From NCBI GenBank assembly GCA_026119935.1, contig JALRMH010000020.1, forward strand, positions 372,001 through 436,000: a DNA stretch of 64,000 nt, written 5' to 3'. Shown here in pieces: positions 42,850-54,510 of the stretch. The position numbers and the translations under genes are program-made. This DNA is from Endothia cerciana (taxonomy: Eukaryota > Ascomycota > Sordariomycetes > Diaporthales > Cryphonectriaceae). Numbering within the stretch: position 1 is the stretch's first letter; the number at the start of each line of letters is the position of its first letter. Under the pieces are notes generated by a model. It did no database searches. It was given only the letters and a program-made list of their open reading frames with translations, and had not been told where the DNA came from.

Positions 42850-43806
42850 GGCCGTCATCCAAGGCCACGCGCCGAGACTGGTGCAAGCATGAATCGCCGG
42901 GCCCGAGGCACGGCCCCGGCGACGTCCCCTCCAGTAATGACGCCGGTGGCCCGGCGTTCTTCGGCGGCCCCTCCGGCGCGCCGCACTGGCGCATCGCCCA
43001 CGGGATCCTGGCGGGCGTCGCGTTCGCCGTGCTGTTCCCGCTCGGGGCGATGGCCATGACGCTGCTGGGTGGGCGGTGGGGCGTCCGGGTGCATGCCGTG
43101 ACGCAGCTCGCGGCGTGGGCCCTGTTTGTGGTGGCCGCTGCGCTTGGCTTTGTCCTCGTGGGGGAGGTGGTACGGGTGCCGGGGAACGGGGACGGGGAGG
43201 GGTAGCCGGTGTGTCTCTCACCCTCCCTCTATAAACAAAGTGCTTGGCTGCCGATATGCTCCCCGCGAGAGAAGGAGGGCGGGGCGCACGCAGTCAGGCG
43301 GGGGGGGACCGGCCGGTCTCGAACTGAGCTGACGCGATGATTACGCCTCGAGCACAGATACGCGAACCCCCCAGGCGAGCTACCACCCCATCCTCGGCAT
43401 CATCATCCTCATCCTCATCGCCCTGCAGACCGCGCTGGGCTACCTTCACCACCGGCTGTTCAAGCGCTCCCAGCGCCTCGCGTTCGTATCGCACGCCCAC
43501 CTCCTCCGGAACGGCCGGCTCCTGATCGTCCTTGGAATTATAAGCGGTGGGCTCGGGCTGAAGATCGCAGACGCGGGCGACATGGTCAAGCTGGGATACA
43601 CCATCGTCGTGGCCGTGCTGGGCGGGGCGTGGCTCGCTGTCACGCTCCTGGGGGAGGCGAGGAGGAGCAGGGGGCGCGACGTTTTTGGTGGCCGGGGGAA
43701 GGGGGAGGAGAAGGGGAGATGTGTTAGGATGGAGAGGATTGACGAGACCGTCAGGCCGAGAAGCGAGGATGAGGGTGTAGGGTTGGGTTCACAATGGTAT
43801 GCGTAG
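42850..43806 (+). CDS. Cytochrome b561-type transmembrane protein (5' end unresolved)
   Basis: Two clear exons: one ending at 43169 (donor GTACGG) and one at 43375-43806. The first gives HWRIAHGILAGVAFAVLFPL and WGVRVHAVTQLAAWALFVVA. The second gives SYHPILGIIILILIALQTAL and HLLRNGRLLIVLGIISGGLG, followed by a further hydrophobic helix. The four heme-ligand histidines expected of a cytochrome b561 domain (HWRIAH, VHAV, YHP, HLLRNG) are present across about five helices. Such proteins move electrons across a membrane, often to reduce ferric iron or ascorbate radicals, and many fungal ones carry an N-terminal DOMON domain. In this frame there is no ATG between the upstream stop at 42759 and the b561 core; a CCTCAG acceptor at 42850 suggests an upstream exon I could not find. 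5' truncation or decay is possible. Confidence 0.68.
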
Positions 43807-44328
43807 ACGGGGCGTTTTTTTTTTTTTTGGGTTTTTTTTCCCTCATGGTTGAGATCCACTGGACAGACTAATTTATCGCAAGACCCTTCTTTCGGCCTAT
43901 ACCTAGGTACCAAACATTCGTATGATACATAAGTGCTGGTGGTGGGAGGTTTGAAATTTCTATCAAAGAACAAAGCCTCGGCGGCAGCGAACCTTGTTGG
44001 TTTCACCTTGTGCTCGCACGTTTTGTCAACATGAGCCTGCTTGGAATAGACAATGGAAGATGGGCTCAGGCAGAGCTGGTGACAGAAACACAGGCGAACA
44101 CTCAAACATAGCATATTGTGGTCTTGACTTGGCAACTTCTTCCCCTTTCGCTCATCATTCTGTAAATACCACTACGCAGTCCACCTCGAACATTGCAGCT
44201 TGTCTTCAAGAGGCTTACATCACTTGTGCGAAGCCCTATCTGCTCGGTGGCAACTCACTGTCTTATCCGCTCCTCAATCCTCGCCTTTTCGGATCGGCTC
44301 GACCAGAGAACGGCGACAACCAGCCGCG
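43807..44328. other. Intergenic stretch
   Basis: A T run (43817-43842, interrupted by GGG) lies just after the b561 stop and may be part of its 3' end. One exact TACCTAGGTA palindrome is at 43900-43909. No gene was recognised. Confidence 0.4.
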
Positions 44329-45407
44329 ATGAGCGATGCCACTGGAACATCGCAGGGAAGAGCCACAAACTGGTGTCCAGTAATGCCCTGTCAATCAATC
44401 CCTCACGGACCTGTCGAGCCTGGGGTACCGGTCTCCGTCATGACCTCGCCTAACAAGGCCGGGTCATCAGCTGGAGGCCTTGTACCAGTAGCCGTGAATC
44501 CCCCTCCTAGATACTGGTCAAGGAAGTGGGATTCCTTGGAGGACTATCTCCTTGAATCCATCCAGGACCATGGCAGACAGCGGTCTGCAGTATGGGGTCC
44601 TCAGAACGATCCTCCGAGTCTGCCTGTGCCCCGGTTCATCACCACTGCTGCTGCAACACCACACCAGCCCACTCTTGAGAACCGCGGCCCGCCTTCCACG
44701 CCAGAGCTTGACAGTGACGATGGCAGGGAGCTCAGTAGCCTTGGTGATCCTAGTCCCGAGCCCATGGTCTCCCAGACGGTCTGCAGCCTTGTCAACGGGC
44801 TTGTGGCGGCCCAGGACCCGCCGCCCAGACGTCAGGGCAACAGCCTCTCCAACACTGACCCTGCTTTCGCCGAGCTAGCCGCCATCAGGGACGAGCTCAG
44901 GTCACTCCTCCCCAGAGCCGTCATGATAGAGCAGCGCGTCCTCCAGGACCTTACGGCCACGGCCCGCAAGGTTGGCCGTCACGAGGGCCTGGACCAGGTG
45001 TACAGCTCCCTCATCGGGCGGGCGTCACCGAAGAGTCTCGGCCTGGCCGAGAGAAACATCCTCAGGCGCGAGGCGGACATCATCTACCAGGTGGCGGGCG
45101 CCAAGCCCCCGCAGGAACCGTGGGAGGCTCAGATCGAGCACGTGCATGGGGAGCAGGAGGGCATGTTGGAGAACCTACTAGAGACGGTGGACGCTTTCTA
45201 CGAGAAGGCCTGTGCAGCCATCGAGGCTTCGCAGGTGAGTTTGACCGGTGTGATGAGCGCGAGGGGGCAGGGCACCGCCGCGCGTGCCCTGTCGGGCTAG
45301 CGTCTGCTGCAGAAGGGCAGAAGCCCAAGGACGAACCTCAGGAAGACCGGCACATCCCCAACGTGACGGAGGACCGCAAGTGTATGGAGCAGGACATGGA
45401 TGATTAG
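44329..45407 (+). CDS. Hypothetical protein with a helical C-terminal half
   Basis: Two exons (44329-45234 and 45321-45407) give 330 residues. I do not recognise a family. Residues 1-185 are Pro/Ser-rich and look disordered. Residues 185-300 are rich in Ala, Leu, Glu and Arg (AAIRDELRSLLPRAVMIEQR; LAERNILRREADIIYQVAG; MLENLLETVDAFYEKACAAI) and should form helical bundles or a coiled coil. The donor GTGAGT follows EASQ; using the acceptor after AGGGCAG gives a short acidic tail (KPKDEPQEDRHIPNVTEDRK), which looks more natural than the alternative acceptor five codons earlier in a different frame. There is no signal peptide or membrane segment. An ATG within a good local context (GCGATGAGC) was chosen. 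Confidence 0.6.
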
Positions 45408-48126
45408 AAGGGTTATATCCGGCTTGATCGGTTCTGGAGGAGGCGCGACTTGGAAAAAAGTAAACTGCAGTATAAACCTGGAGGCTAGGCATTTGTTGGG
45501 GGGGGGGGGGGGGGAGAAGAAAGAAGTAAAGAAGGGGGAAAAAGAGATGGCTATGCCTATATCCCACCACACACTCCCTGGTTCATCAAAAAAGTATTCT
45601 AAACGAATTGATTTATGCCGCAGGTCCCGTATAATGCTTCCTAGATCACTGGAGGCCGGCGACCTTGGATTTTGTTTTTTGCGAGTCCTGGAGGGACCGC
45701 GAAGAGATGCTGTAGACAGGTTGAGGAGGTATATTGATCGACAAGTGACACACCTCATTAAATCGTTGGAGGCACCCGCTATTATGGAGCAATAGCCTAT
45801 ACTATCTCTTGGCCTACCCCTATTGATATTTGCAACTGTTCGTAATCATTGCCAACCATTTATAATCAGATTCAACTACCCCTTTTCGGACATTCCTGGC
45901 AAGGACGTATCTGAATATAGAGATGATGTTGAATCAGAAGTTTCAGGCTATATATCTGGATGATGATAAGTAGGAGACACAATGTCGATTATTTTACCGG
46001 GAAGGCCTATGTGAAGAAGCCTATAAGTGGTATCGCAAGCAGAGTAAGGAGAACCGCGTTCTATAGGACGAAAACCCCTAAGCTGTTCAAAGGACTGTCC
46101 AAGACTCGCAGGGCTGATAGAAGTCGTGGATTGGCATTCTAGGTCAACTCCTTTACACGCCGGTCTAGGGAATTGTCGGTAGACCAGAACAATATACCGT
46201 TGGGTCTTTCTTATAGTAAATGTAGCAAAGCAAGTATAAATGTAGATATATTTAGTATGGACTTAAGAAGTAGCTACAAGGGAATATAGCACACTGCTAA
46301 TAAGCGAAAAGGGGCTTGTAAATAGGAAAAAATGACCATCGCCAGTATCCTAATACTGGCCGCACTTATATGTTACCATAGGCTTTATAACATTTTCAGA
46401 TGATTAGACAGCGACCCATTGACGCGCATTCAAGTGTGTAGGACGATATCTAGATGTTGGAGTATTTTTATTGGCTTAGGGACTTTGATAATTGACACCA
46501 GGAAATAGATGCCTGTCTCTGCCCTCTATCGATCTCTCAAGACGTACTCGAGTATACGGCGAGACGTGGCAGTGTCGTTCCCCTTGAAAGAAGTCAAAGC
46601 TTGAATTGCACACTATGAATGACCTCTCGAGGATTCTCGACAAGTCTTTCAATCGTGCCATAGCCAATATGACTTTTATTGTTATTCTTATGGCCGTTGC
46701 GCCTGTTCTCTTGCATTCTTGCTGTTATGAACTGACTTTAATCTATTATCCACCCCGGCTCGTAACACCACACGCCTTCGCTTCGACAGCAATTGGAGCC
46801 TGGACTTCAAGTTCGGTCGCATTTGTGTGTCACTTTAGATGTAGAAGGCCGCTATTATTCTATAATCCCGCGTCAACAACTCCCTGTTGCACCCCACCAG
46901 GACTACTTTTGTTGAATAAACGAGTGTGGAAGCTTGATTCTCCTCAACTACAGAGCTCTTCGGTGGAAGAGCGAAGGCTATTTATGTGTAACTATCGCCA
47001 GATTTACTGGTTCGGAGGATTCGGAAGATTCGCCGATCAGGCAGTCTGATACACCTTTCAAGACGAAGGCGTCGTGACCCTTGTCCTTATCCTAGCCACT
47101 GGGGCCTTACAAACAACAACTCTCTCTTTTGAATAAAACAAATAAATATTATGTATATATATATATCTATATATGCTTACTGGTTGTTGTTCCACATCAC
47201 TACAACGACCGCGAATGGCATCCGGAACTGTGAGACTGCCCAGTCCAGAGATCACCTGACTTGCAACGTTGGCCCTCGTGTACTTGGTGTGGGTCATCCC
47301 TCAGCTTTCTGCAGTTTGGTTCAACATCGTGGCTGCATCGTACGAAGAGACTCTACCCCGGATTCTATACATCTTGTTCACCCCGGTACGTCTACTTCAA
47401 TATAGGTTTAATACAGCTTACCGAGAACACAGGTATAGAGATTAATGTCATAACTACTGCCTTGGCCTCTTGGCATGGGCTACCGAATTCGTTCCTCTAA
47501 ATACCGCGCTGAACGATGTCCAATATATATGCTAAATAACTCTGTACCATGATCAGATGTTTCGGATACCTTGCAGACCATCTCGTAATGTATAGCACGA
47601 GATTGAGTGGGTAAATATTCCTAACTTCTTGCTGCTTTGCTGCTCATGTGACTCTGGCATGATCGGGACCCGTTCACTTCATCTCCGACAGGACAGAGCG
47701 GTCTACAAGGCCGTGCCTTGTGATCCACATACCCAAGGAACCCAGTTTCTGCGATGCCACCTCACTTATGCCGGATCGGGCAAGCCCCCCCCGCCGTGAC
47801 GGCTTTACCTAGTTCACCGCAGCCGTTGGCAAACACCCGCGCCGTGGTCCTGGGTCTAAGAGAACCCACCGGTCAAAGGAGCTAAGGACCTAATGCTGCA
47901 GGGTTCGCAGGCATGGAGAAATTCTGGCCGGCGGAAAAAAAGGTCTCTCATGTACATGGCCCTACCGGGGGCGTTCTGCAGCCCGCGATGTGGATCACCC
48001 ATAATAAGCGGGGCTGCTGGGGAGGCGCAGAGGAAGAGTATATAAGATCACGATCACAGGTCATGAGGGCGTTGTGTTCTCAGAGAGGTCTGGATTCTCA
48101 GGCTCTCCGCAGCGACGTGAGCGGCG
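45408..48126. other. AT-richer stretch, decayed and gene-poor
   Basis: Begins with a run of 17 G (45498-45514). Between 45550 and 46150 plus-strand frames look like worn protein (PRSLEAGDLGFCFLRVLEG; FSDIPGKDVSEYRDDVESEV) with stops between them, perhaps a degraded transposon or NACHT-type gene, but nothing can be named. 46150-47550 is noticeably AT-rich, including a TA-rich tract at about 47143-47173. No intact gene or terminal repeat was found. Confidence 0.4.
48038..48046 (+). promoter_or_regulatory. Candidate TATA box of the beta-galactosidase gene
   Basis: GTATATAAG lies about 81 bases upstream of the ATG at 48127, a plausible core-promoter distance for a filamentous ascomycete. Assigned by position and sequence only. 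Confidence 0.4.
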
Positions 48127-51100
48127 ATGTTACTTTCGAGAACCCTTGGCCTGGCATGGGCGCTGTTCTCGGCCGGGCTCTGCATGGCTCAGACGAATAC
48201 GACTGAGTGGCCGATCCACAATGATGGGCTGACGGACTTGATAGAATGGTTCGTGTGCTGCATACTAGAACAGTAAGAAGTGGAGGAGGCTGATATCACT
48301 GCCTCTGCTCAGGGATCACTACAGTTTCATCGTCAACGGCCAGAGACTGTTCATCTTCTCGGGAGAGGTACGCGTATCTATGAATGCTCTTGACGGGACT
48401 CATACTTAACTTATGCGACAGTTCCATTACTGGCGATTCCCAGTGTGAGTGAGAAGCCGTTCAGATCATGAATATAAGAAACGGAGGAAACATAAGACAC
48501 GCTTACTGACACCGCCATAGCCCTGAACTCTGGCAGGACTTACTAGAGAAGATCAAAGCGGCAGGGTAAGCCTTCCTCGCACCTTTTGAAATTAGCCGAG
48601 TATTTTGGGGGAGGGGGGTGGCTGGGATGAAAAATAAACTCACGAGACAACCTTCAGCTTCAACGCCTTCTCGATCTACTGCCACTGGGGCTACCACGCC
48701 GCCTCAGACTCAACCCTCGACTTCACCACCGGCGCGCACAACTTCACCACCATCCTGACGCTTGCGCAGGAGCTTGGCCTGTACGTCCTTGTCCGGCCTG
48801 GGTAAGTAGCCTCCTTCTCCCTGCGGTGCCCTATCTCGCCCCTCTTAAAGATCTCTTAAACAATGCACTTCTGGCTCCTCAATAGGGTTCTAACAATGAC
48901 TGTAACGACCTTATGTAAATGCTGAATCGACAGCGGGTGGGCTCCCTCTGTGGGTGACTACGGGCGCCTACGGCGAGCTGCGCAACAACGACCCGCGATA
49001 TACGGCGGCCTGGACGCCGTACTGGTCGGGAATATCGCAGCTCATCGCTCCGCACCTCATCACCAACGGCGGAAACGTGATCCTCTTCCAGGTCGAGAAC
49101 GAGCTGGGCGAGCAGTGGACCGACATCGCCACCAGGACGCCCGACGTGCCCGAGGACGACTACATGGCGTTGCTGGAGGCGAGCGCGCGGGCTAACGGCA
49201 TCGACATCCCGCTCACGCACAACGACCCTAACATGAACTCGTGCAGCTGGAGTAAGGACTTTAGCAATGTGACGGGCAACGTCGACGTCGTCGGGCTCGA
49301 CAGCTACCCGAGCTGCTGGTCGTGCGACCTCTCGGTGTGCACGGGGACCAACGGCGCGTATGTGGCGTACCAGGTCGCCCAGTACGACGACTACTTTGCC
49401 AGCTTCTCCCCAACGCAGCCAAACTATATGCCCGAGTTTCAGGGAGGGTGAGTAGTAGTCCTTCCTTCCTCCCGTGATCCCCTAGTATCTCGCACCTCTT
49501 CGGAACTTCTAGAACAAAGCACTTCGGGCTCCGCAGCAGGGGTTCTAACAAAGTCCAGCTCCTATAATCCATGGGCCGGGCCCTCTGGAGGATGTCCGTA
49601 GGACCTGAGCGTCCACTTCGTGAACATGTTCAATCGGAACCTGATCTACCAGAGGGTGACTGCCGTGTCACTGTACATGCTCTACGGTGGGACGAACTGG
49701 GGATGGCTGGCGACGCCGGTGGTCGCGACTAGCTACGACTACTCGAGCCCCGTGAGCGAGAACCGGGCGATCGCGGACAAGTACTACGAGACGAAGCTGT
49801 TGACCATGTTCACGCGGGTGGCCAAAGAGCTGGCCCGGACAGATCAGGTCTGGAATGGCCCGGGCTTGACGACCAACCAGGCGATAAACACGTCGGCATT
49901 GCGAAATAAGGAGACCGGAGCGGGGTTCTATGTTGTGATGCACGGTAACTCGACGTCGAGCGCGCTCGACACGTTTACGCTGGACGTGAATACGTCGAGC
50001 GGGACGCTGACGGTGCCGCAGTATGGTGGAAGCATCACTATCAACGGGCACCAGGCAAAGATCGTGCCGACGGACTTCAAGTTCGGTACCAAGAACCTGC
50101 TGTACTCGACCGCCGAGATCTTGACGTACTCTGTCATGGATGGCAGGGAGGTCCTGGCCGTGTGGGTACCCTCTGGCGAGTCCGGCGAGCTCGTGGCCGA
50201 GGGCGCGACCTCCGCAAGTCTGGCGAAGTCGTCCGCCAACAGCTCCTCGACGACCGTCAGCATCGTCCCGGGCAACTCGAGCGTGGCGATCAACTTCGCC
50301 AGCGCCAGCGGCATGACGGTCGTGGACCTCGACGACAAATCACGTGTTGTCATCCTCGACCGAGACGCGGCGTATCTTTTCTGGGCGCCAAATCTGGGGA
50401 GCGATCCGATGTATCCTGAGGACAGCACGGGTAAGTGATGAATAACGTTCCGCCCTTGCAGATCCGATGCGGCGTGGCTAACAGCCAGCAGCCCTCGTTC
50501 AAGGCCCGTACCTTGTCCGCTCGGCATCGATCACGTCCAACAACACGCTTGAACTCACTGGGGACGTTGACAACTCGACGGAACCGATCACCATCTTTGC
50601 GCCGTCCGTATCATCCGTGACATGGAACGGCAAACAGCTCGCCATCGCCTCCGGGGACGGCAACATGTTTACAGCCATCGTTGATGGTCCTGAAGCATTC
50701 ACTCTCCCGTCGTTGGGCCCGTGGAAGTGGCACGACAGTCTGCCTGAGATCCAGGCCAACTACACCACCTCCTCGACGACATGGACCAGTACGTGACCCG
50801 CACCTGTCTCAACCCTTCGCCCCTGTTGAAGCATGTGAACTGACCGCCCTCGCGTAGCCGCCAACATCACCAACAGCTCCAACCCCGTCCCGCCTGCGCC
50901 GAACAACCCTGTCCTGTATGTGGATGAGTACCACATCCATGTCGGCACACACATCTACCGCGCCACGTTCACCACATCCTCTCAGACGGGCGTGTACCTC
51001 AACATCACGGGCGGCTTGGCGTTCGGCTTCTCGGCCCGGCTGAACGGCGTCCTCATCGGCTCGTACCTCGGCGGGGCGGACTCCGAGAAGGGCGAGGAGT

Positions 51101-51840
51101 CGTTCTCCTTCGCCAACGCGACGCTTGCCGCGGGCGGGGCCGAGAACGTCCTGGTCGTGGTGATGGACAACTCCGGGCACGATGAGACGACGGGTGCGAT
51201 CACGGCGAGGGGCATCTACAACGCGACGCTGCTCGGACCGGACGAGGGCTCGTACAGCTTCACGGAGTGGAAGATCGCCGGCACCGCCGGGCGGGAGAGC
51301 AACATCGACCCGGTAAGGGGCCCCTATAACGAGGGAGGGCTATGGGCGGAGCGCGTCGGCACGCACCTCCCCGGCTACCCCGACCAGGACTGGGCGCCGG
51401 TGGCGGGTAACGCCACCTCGCTCGTGGTGCCCGACGCCGGGATCCGGGTCTTCCGCACCGTGGTCCCGCTCTCGGTCCCGTCCGGGCTGGACGTGTCCAT
51501 CTCATTCCTGTTCTCATCGCCCGGAAACGGGAGCACCAGCAGCACCTTCGTCTCCGAGTACACGAACGAGGCGAGGGTGCTGCTGTTTGTCAACGGGTAC
51601 CAGTATGGGCGGTTCAACCCATACATCGGCAACCAGATCAACTTCCCCGTCCCGACGGGGGTGCTGAACTACAATGGCAACAACACAGTCGCCGTAACGG
51701 TGTGGAGCCAGAGTGCCGAGGGGGTCGAGATCGAGGTTGAGTGGAGCCTGGGGTATGTACACACCACGGGGTACGGCATGAGCTTTGACGCTGGGTATCT
51801 GAGGCCGGGATGGACGAGCGATAGACTGGCGTATAACTAA
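48127..51840 (+). pseudogene. GH35 beta-galactosidase, apparently broken
   Basis: Visible exons: 48127-48248, 48313-48367, 48422-48444, 48521-48565, 48658-48801, about 48908-49447, 49559-50430, 50492-50788 and 50858-51840, for about 990 residues. A signal peptide (MLLSRTLGLAWALFSAGLCM) is followed by DHYSFIVNGQRLFIFSGEFH, FNAFSIYCHWGYH and VILFQVENELGEQW, which carries the acid/base Glu. The nucleophile Glu is in YMPEFQGG; then come YMLYGGTNWGW and the C-terminal jelly-roll domains. GH35 enzymes remove terminal beta-galactose from pectin and hemicellulose side chains. Two defects are seen. The acceptor before PYVNAESTAGGLPLWV has no AG where the frame needs it (48904-48908). An in-frame TAG occurs at 49599-49601 after GPSGGCP. 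The rest is perfectly preserved, so loss is recent or partly a sequence error. Confidence 0.85.
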
Positions 51841-53238
51841 ATCAGGTACTGTAGAGTGGACCCTCCAGGTAGTAGATGCACCTGGGGTCCCGAAAACATA
51901 TTAGAGGCTGATGTGCCTGTCTTCTAGGCATACCTGACCTGACCCGTATAGCGCTTTCGTCGCCAGGATGGGAATGTTGGTCGCGAGATGGGTCTGAGGA
52001 TAGTAAAGCACGCTCTCCGTTCTTGCGCAAACCTTGTTCATAGCAGGTGGATCTCCTGAGGATCTCCCGAGGCTGTGGGCAAGTGTTCCTCGGCCTTGAT
52101 GCCGGAACTCCCCCATCATTGCCAAACCACCAGCCGGCACTTGAGAATAACACACAGATTTCGCATCGTCCGGCGCGATGTGGGCGTAGTAGGATGGCAG
52201 TCTTGAGCCGGCGTGCTCGCAGTATAGCCACGCCAGCCATATGGTAATGGCTCATGCCAGTGATGCCACGTGTGGATAGATACTGCAGATCAGGCATCCT
52301 CACCAGGTACGTATTGAACCCAGCCCAAGGGCTGTAGGGGCCGGGGATGCCAGAATGTCGGTGGTGAGAGGGTACGATCCCCACCCGCAGATCTGCGGCA
52401 CACCCCTCATGTACAATATCATGTGACTATGTACTATGTCCTTACACTTCCTAGGTGGGCGACCCTGAAGGCGAACTTGTTCATGCCATGGTACATACTA
52501 TGTACTACGGCGACTCCTCTATATCAACCCTTACAAGGTCAACATCGATATTCGAAATATGAGTCTCAGCCGGATAGAGAGAGGCTCATCAGAGGCGCTG
52601 CTTTGCTCTGTCTTCGACTTCAACGACTAATAACTCCCAGAGATCAAGCCCCACCTGCCCGGGAACACCAATCAACGCGCGTCTTGTCGCCAGCTTTTTT
52701 GCTGTGGTAGTTGTTTGGGGTGAACCGTTCCAGCTGGAGATCCAAGATCAGATTCATCATGGCATTCAGAGCACCCCGGGGGAAGTGGGACGTTTCCTCT
52801 GTTATCCGCCGCTGTTAGCCCGGCCGGGAATACTGCAGATGCCCACGTGATGCCCTATGCTTGAACGCCACCAGACTGGAAGTTTCCTGGGCGACAAGAT
52901 CTCTAGCTCCCGAAAATGTCACCCCCCTCGTGTTAGGGTTCTTATCTAGATTCCTCTTGCCTGTCTCTTTCCCCGAACTATTGTTGTTGTCTCACCTGCC
53001 GTACGAGAGAACAGTCCTCGACCGCTGTCATCCGCTCGCTCTATCCTCTTCTCCCTTCTGGAGGAACCCTACCAACAAATACCGCTTCAGGTGTCCTACA
53101 TGGCCTGAAGCCACCAGAAATGATCCAGTCGCGGTTAGCGACAGCGAGCTGGGGTCGCGAGAGAGAGAGGACCACGCCGAGTCGAGTCCGCGGACATTCA
53201 CGACGCCTGGGCCTGATCCGGGGCGAAACGTCGAGACC
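51841..53238. other. Intergenic stretch, no gene recognised
   Basis: A minus-strand frame of 180 codons (51842-52384) lacks family features and is probably chance. 52390-52560 contains short repeated TACTATGTA-like words. No RNA gene was seen. Confidence 0.4.
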
Positions 53239-54510
53239 ATGCCGCGCACGTGGCTGTCACAGGCCTTGGCGGTCCTCTGTCTGTTTTTAACGTCCACCAG
53301 CGCCAACGACATGTTACAGTCCAGCCTCCTCTACGACTGGGGCCTTTACGGCCTATTGCCGAGGACGTGGTTCACACCCTTCGACCTGGGTGCACCGCGC
53401 CTCAACTTCCTCAGATGGGACGGCAGCTGCGCCGACGGCTTCTTCCTCTTCGCGCCCAGGGGAAGCTACGCGCCACGCTCGGGGCCCCTGATTCTGGATG
53501 CGAGGGGGGGGGACTTGGTATGGATGACCGCCGAAACGTTCGGGGAGGATGGCCAGGACATCACCGATTTCAAGATCCAGATGTCCGTGACGGCGCACAG
53601 CACCGGTATGGCATGGGCCGCTATTACATGGTATGACGGCTCCGCCGGATGACTTCTTACCATCGCCTCGCCAGGGCAGCTAAAACCCAAGGCAGCTGGA
53701 CGAGGCCATGACTCCCAAGGTGGTGCACGATTACTACGACCCGCAGCATCTCAAACTGGTCGAGAGTCAGGGCAGCGGGAACGTTCTCGTTGACTACGGC
53801 TTCTATCCCGCGGCCACCGAGTACTCAAAAGACGGCGGGGTTCTCTGCGATGTGAGGCTGGGCGCCCTGGCTGATCTGGCAGACCAGCATGGTAACGAGC
53901 TACCGAGGCTTCAAGACGACACAATGGGTCGGCCGGCCGTGGTACAACCCAGTCACTTCCCTGTCGCCCCCAGAAGGCGTAATCTATGTCAGCTGGAACG
54001 GTGCGACTGAGGCCAGCAGATGGCTGCTTCAGGGCGCGTGCTGGGACGGCGCCGGCACGGGCGTATTCGAAGACCTCGACATGCAGGACAAGGACGGTTT
54101 CGAATCCAACTTCGAGTTTTTGATGAGATGCCTCGGTACCTTTGCATAGCGGCGGTCGACGAACATGGCGCGGTGCTCCTTAAGTACTCGCAGCCCGTCG
54201 ACCGTTTCGTAGGGAACGCGAAGGAATCGTCGCCGCTACTCCAGGGCATCCCCATCGCCCTGGACGTGATATTGTTTGGGAATCACAATTGTGGCGGTCC
54301 TCATCCGAACAAAGGTCCAAATCACACTGCAGACGAGGTTCCCGCAGGGCGTGGCCGTGGCTGACGCAGTGGATGGGCTTCTCGACCTCGGCAAGGGAAC
54401 CCGAGTACAGGGAATTGCAATCGTACGAGGACTATTAGCATTGGCATTTTTGAAAGGCGTTCAAGGACTGCATGGCTCACGGTTGCCATGGAAAAATGAC
54501 GGGATGGATG
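53239..54510 (+). pseudogene. Secreted arylsulfotransferase-like relic with internal deletion
   Basis: It starts with a signal peptide (MPRTWLSQALAVLCLFLTST) and the family's N-terminal block (GFFLFAPRGSYAPRSGPLIL, GGDLVWMTAETFG). Near 53600-53640 the frame passes TGMGRYYMV-like sequence and stops. The text then resumes at about 53690 with the family's C-terminal part: LDEAMTPKVVHDYYDPQHLK, SQGSGNVLVDYGFYPAATEY, and in another frame VIYVSWNGATEASRWLLQGA. In a third frame it reads PRYLCIAAVDEHGAVLLKYS. Intact fungal members are about 500-600 residues, so some 250 central residues are missing. At least two further frameshifts follow, near 53890 and 54120. Arylsulfotransferase-like proteins move sulfate between phenolic compounds; fungal roles are poorly known. 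Confidence 0.72.

Noticed and set aside
44200..44328. Upstream extension of the hypothetical protein start (43 codons)
   Set aside because: It begins without ATG and is unlike the rest in composition; the ATG at 44329 is preferred.
46606..47049. 147-codon plus-strand frame in the AT-rich island
   Set aside because: No motif and mixed composition; short DLSRIL-like similarity with the opposite strand is due to a local palindrome.
51842..52384. 180-codon minus-strand open frame after the beta-galactosidase
   Set aside because: No domain, signal peptide or codon-usage match to neighbours; likely chance.
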